Below, in pieces: positions 30,464 to 40,069 of a DNA stretch of 40,069 nt (positions within the stretch are counted from its first letter, which is position 1; the number at the start of each line of letters is the position of its first letter). The stretch spans positions 1 to 40,069 of the forward strand of contig JAIPFI010000008.1 of NCBI GenBank assembly GCA_021736705.1, read 5' to 3'. Below the pieces are notes generated by a model. That model worked only from the letters and a program-made list of their open reading frames with translations, was not told the DNA's origin and made no database searches. The position numbers were made by a program, and so were the translations under genes. The DNA is from Methylococcaceae bacterium (lineage in GTDB: Bacteria > Pseudomonadota > Gammaproteobacteria > Methylococcales > Methylomonadaceae).

Positions 30464-30491
30464 ATATTAGGGCAAAGATTGTGTTTTCAAG
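30464..30491 (-). promoter_or_regulatory. Candidate RpoH (sigma32) promoter for htpG
   Basis: Minus strand CTTGAAA (30485-30491), then CCCTAATAT (30464-30472); -35 matches consensus well, -10 partial. Confidence 0.5.
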
Positions 30492-30564
30492 GGAAAAATA
30501 TAGAATACAAACAAATACCTTGAATAATAGTGCCTTATTCTTTTCTATCAGCAATCTATTAGTA

Positions 30565-32196
30565 ATGTTAGACCTCAAGTCAAAAAAAATTTTATTGATT
30601 GAAGATTATCCTGTTATGCGTAAAGCAATAAGAGACATGCTTTATTCATTAGATGTAGTCACGCTTATTGAAGCTGAAAATGGTCAAAAAGCAATCAATG
30701 CTATGCAAGCTCAAAAATTTGACATTGTCCTCTGCGACTACAATTTAGGTGAGGGAAAAAATGGCCTACAAGTCTTAGAAGAAGCCAGATTTAATAAACT
30801 TCTACCCAGCACCTCTGCATTTATTATGGTGACTGCCGAACAAGTACAAAGCATGGTAATCAGCGCGATGGAAAACAAACCTGACGAGTACTTAACTAAG
30901 CCTTTTACGGCACATCTCTTACTAACACGCCTAGAACGTACATTTGAACGGAAATTGCTTTTTAAGCAAGTCGATGCGGCTATAAATACTGAAAACTATC
31001 CTTTAGCCATTAAATATTGCGATCAATTATTAGCTGACAGCCCCAAAAAAACACATACCGCAGTATTAAAAAAACGTGCAGAATTAGCTATTCATATTAA
31101 AGATTACTCAACGGCACAGCACATTTATCAAGATATTCTAGAGCAACGAGAACTTAACTGGGCTTTGCTCGGAATAGCACAAATTCATTATTTACAAGGC
31201 AACACAGAAGAAGCGATTGGTATTTTTCAGGAGATCATTAGTAAATACCCAATGACCATGGAAGCTTATGATTTACTCGCCCAATCGTATGAAGCAAAGG
31301 AACAACATAGAGAAGCTCAAGAAGCTTTACATAAAGCAGTACAATTATCACCACAAACCATTTTAAGGCAACGCAAACTAGTAACTATTGCCAATAAAAC
31401 GGGGGATTTAGAAACAGCAGAAATTGCTTGTAAAGCCGCAGTCGTATTAGGCAAATATTCCGTACACAAAAACTCTAATGACTTTTCCAATTTAGCTCAG
31501 ATTTTTCAAAAATCTGATAAAAAAACCGAGGCGCTGGAAACGTTACAATCCATGCGCAAAGAGTTCCCTAATGACCCTAATGCAGAACTACGCGCTGCTA
31601 TTGCTGAAAGCGAAATATATCAAACCATGGGTCAAGCTGAACAAGCAGAAGCAGCATTCAATGAGGCCTTGAGCATTAGCAAGCAATACGACCAAGTATT
31701 AGATAAAGAAATTAAATTAGAAATGTCCAAAGCTTGCTATCAGAATAATCAAGAAGAAATGGCCAATGCGCTTGTGCAGCAACTGGTCAAAAGCCATATT
31801 GATGACGATTCTTTCATTGACCAGATCAATGCCATGCATAGCGTTATCGGCCGTGAAAGTCATGCCGATGAATTAATTAATGCCACGCGACAAGAGCTAA
31901 TTCATATTAATAACGAAGGTGTAAAACTGTATAAAGAAGAAAAGTTTGTCGAGGCCATTGCTGTTTTCGCCAAAGCATTTAAAGCCATGCCTGAAAATAA
32001 AACCATTATTCTTAATATGACTAAAATCATATTACATAATATTAAAGTGTCAGGCTGCACCAAAGAAAATATGGCAGAAGCCAAATTTTATATTAATAAG
32101 GCGAAAAAACTAGGGATTGCCGAATACAAGCTCCATAGCATTCAAATGGAATATACCAAACTGGTACATAATTTTAACAAAGCGGCATCAAAATGA
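30565..32196 (+). CDS. Response regulator: N-terminal receiver domain, C-terminal TPR array
   Basis: KKILLIEDYPVMRKAIRDML, VLCDYNLGEGKNG, YLTKPF (receiver residues), then TPR repeats. Start placed at ATG 30565, since the upstream extension (GTG 30481) overlaps the htpG promoter and precedes the normal receiver start. Confidence 0.88.
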   Translation: MLDLKSKKILLIEDYPVMRKAIRDMLYSLDVVTLIEAENGQKAINAMQAQKFDIVLCDYNLGEGKNGLQVLEEARFNKLLPSTSAFIMVTAEQVQSMVISAMENKPDEYLTKPFTAHLLLTRLERTFERKLLFKQVDAAINTENYPLAIKYCDQLLADSPKKTHTAVLKKRAELAIHIKDYSTAQHIYQDILEQRELNWALLGIAQIHYLQGNTEEAIGIFQEIISKYPMTMEAYDLLAQSYEAKEQHREAQEALHKAVQLSPQTILRQRKLVTIANKTGDLETAEIACKAAVVLGKYSVHKNSNDFSNLAQIFQKSDKKTEALETLQSMRKEFPNDPNAELRAAIAESEIYQTMGQAEQAEAAFNEALSISKQYDQVLDKEIKLEMSKACYQNNQEEMANALVQQLVKSHIDDDSFIDQINAMHSVIGRESHADELINATRQELIHINNEGVKLYKEEKFVEAIAVFAKAFKAMPENKTIILNMTKIILHNIKVSGCTKENMAEAKFYINKAKKLGIAEYKLHSIQMEYTKLVHNFNKAASK

Positions 32197-32858
32197 ATTC
32201 CCTACCACTAACACCCATAAATTTCTCAGCAATCCTCGGCTCCTCGATCCATGATGTGAAAAATTCGCTCGGAGTCATCAGCGAACTGATCCAGCAACTC
32301 AAACAAACCAATACTGCAAATAAGCATATCATGCAGCTAGAGTTTGAGGCCAGCCGAATGAATAATAGCCTAATTCAATTACTTACTTTATATAAAATTG
32401 AGGCGGAAAATTTCACCCTAAATATTGATGAATATCCGGTTAGTGAACTTTTTAACGACATCAAAGCGCAACAATCATCACTTTTTCAGCTAAGCGATGT
32501 AGATTTGAAAGTTGAATGCAACGAGGATCTGCTTTGCTACTGCGATTTTAATTTAATCTGCAATTCAATTAACTCGATTTTAAACAATGCTCAGCGTTAT
32601 AGCCATAAACAAATTATTCTTTCAGCGGGGCAACAAGGAGCTTATGTGTACTTTCGAATTGAAGATGACGGCGCCGGATTTCCAGAGCACTTCATGCGCA
32701 CCGATAAAGTGGACTTTAAGACGGGGAATACCGGTTTAGGTTTATATTTTGCCTCTATCATTGCTAGCTTACATAGCAACGGCAATAAATCTGGCTATAT
32801 TACCACTACTAATGACAGCCGCTTAGGCGGGGCAAACTTCAGCTTATTTTTACCCTAA
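32193..32858 (+). CDS. Small soluble histidine kinase (H-box plus HATPase_c)
   Basis: SSIHDVKNSLGVI (H-box), SILNNAQRYSHK (N-box), IEDDGAGFP (G1), NTGLGLYFASIIASLH (G2); ATGA overlap with the receiver-TPR gene. Confidence 0.88.
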   Translation: MNSLPLTPINFSAILGSSIHDVKNSLGVISELIQQLKQTNTANKHIMQLEFEASRMNNSLIQLLTLYKIEAENFTLNIDEYPVSELFNDIKAQQSSLFQLSDVDLKVECNEDLLCYCDFNLICNSINSILNNAQRYSHKQIILSAGQQGAYVYFRIEDDGAGFPEHFMRTDKVDFKTGNTGLGLYFASIIASLHSNGNKSGYITTTNDSRLGGANFSLFLP

Positions 32859-33886
32859 AATGAGCGTTGCGGTGCATTAACATCCTTATCCGCCAGCACT
32901 AAGGCAATTTGCAGTAAACTTTCCCAACAATCACCCAGCTGCGCACCTTTAATTTGCCTATCAGCCTGAGCAGCCAGCAATAAACCTAGCATTAAATTTT
33001 TCTGTTTAAGCCTAGCCAAGGCATAACTCACCAATTTCTGGCGATTATCCCAAACTTGATATTGCATAAACACAACATTTTGCGCCTGCCCCGCATCTAA
33101 CTGCCGTTTAATATGAATCAAATTGCGCATTTCTCGCGCCAAAGCCCAAAGAACAATCGGAGCGGCTATGCCTTCGTGCCGCAAACCTGATAATATTTTT
33201 AATACACGCTCAACTCGACCCGACAACGCCGCATCGACAAGATTAAAAACATCATAACGAGAACCATCCGCGACAGCGTCTTGAATCTGCTGATTAGATA
33301 TAGAGCCTTGACCATACAATACATACAACTTTTCTATTTCCTGAGCGGCGGCCAATAGATTACCTTCAACACGCGATGCAATAATAGCTACGTCTGTTTT
33401 TCCTACAATTAAGCCTCTATCTCGCAATCGTTGCTGTAACCACTGCATTAAAGCATCACCTGCCAAAGGCCAAACTTGTACAACAACGCCGTGCTTTTCT
33501 AACGCCATCAGCCACTTTGATTTTTTAGCTGCTTTTTCCAGCTTGCCCGTGCTAATTAATAACAAAGTATCTTCAGGTAAGCGCTCACAATAATTAACTA
33601 AAGCTTTACTACCTTCAGCACCAGGCTTGCAAACGGGCATACGTAAATCAATGATCTTCTTTTCCGAAAAAATCGACATTGAATCAGCTGCTTGCAAAAA
33701 ATCAGCCCACGAAAAACCAGCATCAACCGTTAATACTTCTCGACTATCGTAACCTGCTATTTTAGCCGCTCGCCTTACTGCATCAACCGCTTCACCTAAT
33801 TGCAGCGGCTCATCACCGCTCAAAAAATAAATAGGCGCTAACTTCTTAGCTAATGCAGCAGATAGCTGTTCAGTCTTTAACCACAC
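32855..33886 (-). CDS. holA: DNA polymerase III delta subunit
   Basis: PIYFLSGDEPLQLGEAVDAVRRAAKIAGYDSREVLTVDAGFSWADFLQAADSMSIFSEKKIIDLR; adjacent to lptE. Confidence 0.96.
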   Translation of the reverse strand: MWLKTEQLSAALAKKLAPIYFLSGDEPLQLGEAVDAVRRAAKIAGYDSREVLTVDAGFSWADFLQAADSMSIFSEKKIIDLRMPVCKPGAEGSKALVNYCERLPEDTLLLISTGKLEKAAKKSKWLMALEKHGVVVQVWPLAGDALMQWLQQRLRDRGLIVGKTDVAIIASRVEGNLLAAAQEIEKLYVLYGQGSISNQQIQDAVADGSRYDVFNLVDAALSGRVERVLKILSGLRHEGIAAPIVLWALAREMRNLIHIKRQLDAGQAQNVVFMQYQVWDNRQKLVSYALARLKQKNLMLGLLLAAQADRQIKGAQLGDCWESLLQIALVLADKDVNAPQRSF

Positions 33887-34386
33887 TATGGCAAGTTTTT
33901 CTTTAATTCTGCTCTAGCTCTATCAATCACAGAGCGCACAGCTTGCGCATACAGCTCTTTACGTAAAACAGCTTCTTCATTACCTTTCGACAACATAGTA
34001 AAACTACTCTGCGTATTAAAATACGATTTAGAAACCTCTATCGTTTTCGCCGCGACTAAGACAACACCTTGATTATCTAGTAAATCAAAGGTTAAGCGAT
34101 ACACAAGATCATATTCATTAGAATACCCCGAAGAATCTATCGAAATGGTGCGCCGCCGATAGTCTTCATTAATAACATTTAAAATCATGCCCGCGTCAGC
34201 CTCTGTTGTTACTAACTCGCCTGATGCTGACCGAAAAGTGGTCGCGATGGCATTGCTTAATTCTGCCGAAGCACCACGCACATAAATTTTCTTTAATGCC
34301 TCAGGTAACTGAATTGCGCCACGTAGATGATATCCACAAGCCGTTAACAGAAAAACCAGCATTAAAACGACACTATTTTTAGTCAT
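33886..34386 (-). CDS. lptE: LPS-assembly lipoprotein LptE
   Basis: MTKNSVVLMLVFLLTACGYHLRGAIQLPEALKKIYV; start set at ATG 34386 because the track ORF extends into leuS before the signal peptide. Confidence 0.93.
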   Translation of the reverse strand: MTKNSVVLMLVFLLTACGYHLRGAIQLPEALKKIYVRGASAELSNAIATTFRSASGELVTTEADAGMILNVINEDYRRRTISIDSSGYSNEYDLVYRLTFDLLDNQGVVLVAAKTIEVSKSYFNTQSSFTMLSKGNEEAVLRKELYAQAVRSVIDRARAELKKNLP

Positions 34387-34408
34387 GAGGTTATTTCTTA
34401 TACAATTT

Positions 34409-36892
<2,484 letters not shown>

Positions 36893-36935
36893 TTACAGTG
36901 AACTAAATCTAAAGCCTTTTTACGGAGCAATTCTT

Positions 36936-37424
36936 ATGAGTGAAAATAAACTAACCAAAGCCTATAACGACTTCATGGAATACATGTATGAGGCAGCCGA
37001 TGACACAATCCATTCGATAGCAGATAATATAGATGCAGCAAAAGAAAAAGTCAGCGAATTAGGCGGTTTATCCCAAGACGAACTGAATCATGTTGCTGAC
37101 GCTGTTTCAAGAGACGTACATCATGCGGCGCAGTCCCTACCAGATAATAGCGATGAATCGCTAACTGAGTGGCTTAAATTTGATATAGCTTTATTAGAAA
37201 ACTTTGCCCTCGATTCATTTCTAAGCATTGCCGATAAAACACGCTTAGAACTCGCCAAATTAGAACTCGACGCAAGGCAATACGGACACCCCTACAAGGT
37301 AGGCGATATTACAGCTCCAGGCACATTGAGCTGCGAAAAATGCGGTAAAGTTATTGCTTTTAAAAGTACCAGTGTTATCCCTAAATGCCCAGAATGTGGT
37401 GCAGAAACTTTTATACGCTCTTGA
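36936..37424 (+). CDS. Zinc-ribbon-containing protein, YbeL/DUF1451 family
   Basis: C-terminal CEKCGKVIAFKSTSVIPKCPECGAETFIRS with acidic helical N-terminus; divergent from leuS. Confidence 0.85.
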   Translation: MSENKLTKAYNDFMEYMYEAADDTIHSIADNIDAAKEKVSELGGLSQDELNHVADAVSRDVHHAAQSLPDNSDESLTEWLKFDIALLENFALDSFLSIADKTRLELAKLELDARQYGHPYKVGDITAPGTLSCEKCGKVIAFKSTSVIPKCPECGAETFIRS

Positions 37425-37472
37425 TATTACATATAATAGCGACATCATTTGATAGATTTATCGGGGAATAGA

Positions 37473-38249
37473 ATGCGCAGGGTTATTTTTAATCAAAAAG
37501 GCGGAGTAGGAAAATCTACTATTACATGTAACTTAGCGGCTATTAGCGCTATGGAAGGCAAGCGCACTCTAGTGATTGACCTTGATATACAAGGGAACGC
37601 AACCCAATACCTATTAGGACAAAAAGTAACTGATTCAGACAAGACCGTTGCACACTTTTTTAAAAGCTGCTTAAGCCTTGGACTTTTTGGTGGGCAAGCA
37701 GGCGGTTTAGAAGATATTATTCACGAAACCCCCTTCCCTAATTTATTCGTACTCCCTTCGCACCCAGAATTAGAGCCACTACAAGGTCGCTTAGAATCTC
37801 GCTATAAGATTTTTAAATTGAAAGAAGAACTGGATAAACTCGAAGGTTTTGATGAAATTTATATTGATACCCCACCAATTCTTAATTTTTATAGCCAATC
37901 GGCCTTAATCGCCGCTAATAAATGCTTAATCCCATTTGATTGCGACATCTTTGCGCGAGAAGCGTTATACACATTAATGCGAACCCTCAGTGAAGTAAAA
38001 ACTGATCACAATCAAAACCTAGAAATTGAAGGCATTATTGTTAATCAATTCCAAGCCCAAGCACGCCTACCTAAACAGCTTGTTGACGAGCTCATTGCTG
38101 AAGGACTTCCTGTTTTAAACAGTAGAATATCCCCATCAGTAAAAGTTCGCGAATCACATTCAGAATCCAAGCCTTTAGTTCACTATGCCCCAAATCATAA
38201 ACTAACGAATGAGTTCCGTGAATTACATATAGAAATTCATAGTAAATAA
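37473..38249 (+). CDS. ParA-family ATPase (orphan, no parB nearby)
   Basis: MRRVIFNQKGGVGKSTITCNLAA (deviant Walker A), DLDIQGNATQYL, YIDTPP; start moved to ATG 37473 with GGGGAATAGA upstream. Confidence 0.92.
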   Translation: MRRVIFNQKGGVGKSTITCNLAAISAMEGKRTLVIDLDIQGNATQYLLGQKVTDSDKTVAHFFKSCLSLGLFGGQAGGLEDIIHETPFPNLFVLPSHPELEPLQGRLESRYKIFKLKEELDKLEGFDEIYIDTPPILNFYSQSALIAANKCLIPFDCDIFAREALYTLMRTLSEVKTDHNQNLEIEGIIVNQFQAQARLPKQLVDELIAEGLPVLNSRISPSVKVRESHSESKPLVHYAPNHKLTNEFRELHIEIHSK

Positions 38250-38261
38250 TTCCCGTTTAAA

Positions 38262-38291
38262 AGCGAGGCTATAATTTAAACAAGCCTCGCT
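38262..38291 (-). terminator. Hairpin at the 3' end of lnt (also between convergent parA and lnt)
   Basis: AGCGAGGCT-N12-AGCCTCGCT, followed by TTTTAAAC on the minus strand; contains the lnt stop codon. Confidence 0.55.
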
Positions 38292-39790
38292 AATTTCTTC
38301 ATTAAGTAGTATTTATTGAATAATCCCCCAAGCAACAACAATACAATAAGCACGATAACCGGCTTATCTCCGATACGCGCATAAGGCGTTAAGCCACTCA
38401 TAGGTTTAATATCAGCGGTAATTGATGCTCTTTGCATGACAGGTGCTTGATGAATAATCTTACCTTTATCTGAAACTACAGCTGTTACACCCGTATTTGT
38501 TGCTCGTAATAAATAACGCCCAGATTCCAAAGCTCTCATTCTGGCAATTTGCAGATGCTGATATGGCTCAATAGAACCATCAAACCACCCATCATTAGTT
38601 ACATTTACTAAAAATTCTGCTTGCTCAATATAGCGAATATTCTGCTCACCAAAAGCATCTTCATAACAAATAGACGTTACAAAATAATGCCCCGCAGCTT
38701 TTAGCAAAGACTGATCTATTTCGCCAGGATTAAATTTTCCCAACCGTATATCCATTAAACCTAACACATGACCTGATAATGGTTGCCAAGGTAAATACTC
38801 ACCGAATGGCAGCAAATGTATTTTCTTATACAAGTCGTGCGATTCGCCTAAAGTTAAAACCGAATTATATAATTGCTCAAATTCATCTTTATACGGCAGA
38901 CTCGTAATAATAGTAGTGTTATGCGCAATTGCTTCAGCCTCTAAAGGCATTAAATAGCCATCTTTTACATCAGTATAATAAGCAGGAATAGCCGTTTCAG
39001 GCCAAATAATAATATCCGATGCCCAATGCTTAACACTATCATCGTAATATTGTTTCAAGGTTGTATTTCTATTTTCCAGTTGCCACTTATCCTTTTGCGC
39101 AATATTCCCCTGAATCAAAGTAACCTTTATCGGACCTCCTGAACCATCAGTCCAATTTATATTTTTTAATACTGCCCCGACAAGCAACAAAGCAGTCACT
39201 CCGATGATAGCTTTGCTGCGCGTATTTTTGCACCATAAACTGTCAGCCAATAATGCTGAAATCATAGCGATAATTAGCCCCACACCATAAACACCAAAGA
39301 TAGGTATATATCCTGCTAATAAATAGCAGTCTAACTGACTATAACCAATTTGCAACCAAGGAAAACCACCAAAGATCCATTCGCCACGAATATACTCTAC
39401 AAATACCCATACACATGAAAAAACTAAGCAGTCAACATAACTATTAGCACGCAATTTAATAAAAAAATAAGCAGAGATCGCTGGAAACAAAGCCCAAAAA
39501 ACACAATAAAACAGTGTCATTAATATAGGCAAAAAAAGCCCAGAATGCTCACCAACAACCATGCTAACAAAGACCCATGATACGCCACTACCAAAAAGAC
39601 CAAGACCAAATAAAAAGCCACGCAATGTGGCTCTTTTAGCCCCGATCACCGATGATAAAGTGAGATTCAAAGTCGCTAAAGCAATAAAGGCCAATAAAGA
39701 AATATCAAACGGAGAAAAAGAAAGCGTTAGCAAAACGCCTGCAATAAGGGAAAAAACATCACCCCATGTAGACTTAAATAGCTTAACCAT
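38276..39790 (-). CDS. lnt: Apolipoprotein N-acyltransferase
   Basis: Multi-TM N-terminus, nitrilase-type domain with WPETAIPAYY, KIHLLPFGEYLPW, SICYEDAFGE. Confidence 0.97.
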   Translation of the reverse strand: MVKLFKSTWGDVFSLIAGVLLTLSFSPFDISLLAFIALATLNLTLSSVIGAKRATLRGFLFGLGLFGSGVSWVFVSMVVGEHSGLFLPILMTLFYCVFWALFPAISAYFFIKLRANSYVDCLVFSCVWVFVEYIRGEWIFGGFPWLQIGYSQLDCYLLAGYIPIFGVYGVGLIIAMISALLADSLWCKNTRSKAIIGVTALLLVGAVLKNINWTDGSGGPIKVTLIQGNIAQKDKWQLENRNTTLKQYYDDSVKHWASDIIIWPETAIPAYYTDVKDGYLMPLEAEAIAHNTTIITSLPYKDEFEQLYNSVLTLGESHDLYKKIHLLPFGEYLPWQPLSGHVLGLMDIRLGKFNPGEIDQSLLKAAGHYFVTSICYEDAFGEQNIRYIEQAEFLVNVTNDGWFDGSIEPYQHLQIARMRALESGRYLLRATNTGVTAVVSDKGKIIHQAPVMQRASITADIKPMSGLTPYARIGDKPVIVLIVLLLLGGLFNKYYLMKKLARLV

Positions 39791-39878
39791 ACTGTTTTGT
39801 CTAATTAGTTGAACTGAAATACTCGAAATAATAACAAGATGATTATTTTACCCTTCCGCACTAACTAAAAGGCAAAAA

Positions 39879-39910
39879 AAAACCCATCTTCTTTCGAAGA
39901 TGGGTTTTAA
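39879..39910 (-). terminator. Intrinsic terminator downstream of the 5S rRNA gene
   Basis: AAAACCCATCTTC-TTTC-GAAGATGGGTTTT. Confidence 0.85.
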
Positions 39911-39917
39911 TATTAAG

Positions 39918-40034
39918 AGCTTGGCAATTTCCTACTTTCACATGGATAAATCCACACTATCATCGGCACTAAGCGGTTTCACTTCCGAGTTCGGGATGGG
40001 ATCGGGTGGTTCACGCTCGCTATGGTCACCAAGC
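39918..40034 (-). rRNA. rrf: 5S ribosomal RNA
   Basis: Reverse complement GCTTGGTGACCATAGCGAGCGTGAACCACCCGATCCCATCCCGAACTCGGAAGTGAAACCGCTTAGTGCCGATGATAGTGTGG...GTGAAAGTAGGAAATTGCCAAGC; end of an rRNA operon continuing off the right edge. Confidence 0.97.
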
Positions 40035-40069
40035 AAACTGGTTTGATTGAGTTGCTTTGCTGTTGCATT

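Noticed and set aside
30470-30482. 12-nt match GGGCAAAGATTG to the 22055-22066 palindrome arm
   Set aside because: Only one arm is present and it overlaps the htpG promoter; a single short match is not enough to call a repeat copy.
32851-32860. Convergent 4-bp stop overlap between the histidine kinase and holA
   Set aside because: Common tail-to-tail packing in compact genomes; no evidence of regulation.
39561-39812. 83-aa plus-strand ORF opposite lnt
   Set aside because: Antisense to the 5' end of lnt; no domain or ribosome site.

Overview
The window is a gene-dense chromosomal segment from a gammaproteobacterium. The RuMP genes (3-hexulose-6-phosphate synthase and 6-phospho-3-hexuloisomerase) next to a full zwf-edd-eda route suggest a methylotroph/methanotroph such as Methylococcales; this is inferred from gene content, not proven. 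Main blocks: (1) a partial, secreted repeat protein at the left edge that the ORF track misses; (2) hps-phi-tkt (RuMP) on the minus strand; (3) the conserved lpoA-yraN-diaA-dolP block with divergent rsmI and the RNase P RNA gene; (4) a CRP-type regulator; (5) lipA-lipB-ybeD-dat-dacA-rlpA-mltB; (6) a same-strand array with transcriptional order dctP(TakP-like)-zwf-edd-eda-aceE-aceF-lpdA; (7) an OmpA/glycine-zipper lipoprotein, htpG, and a receiver-TPR regulator coupled to a small soluble histidine kinase; (8) leuS-lptE-holA, a zinc-ribbon protein, an orphan ParA and lnt; (9) a 5S rRNA gene on the minus strand at the right edge. I saw no CRISPR array, transposase, prophage or tRNA gene. Most of the window is housekeeping. 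The best leads are the left-edge repeat protein, the REC-TPR/kinase pair, the pathway-ordered Entner-Doudoroff-to-acetyl-CoA array with an orphan TRAP binding protein, and several strong inverted repeats in leaders and intergenic regions (phi/tkt, eda/aceE, edd leader, parA/lnt). Nothing here is clearly a wholly new system.
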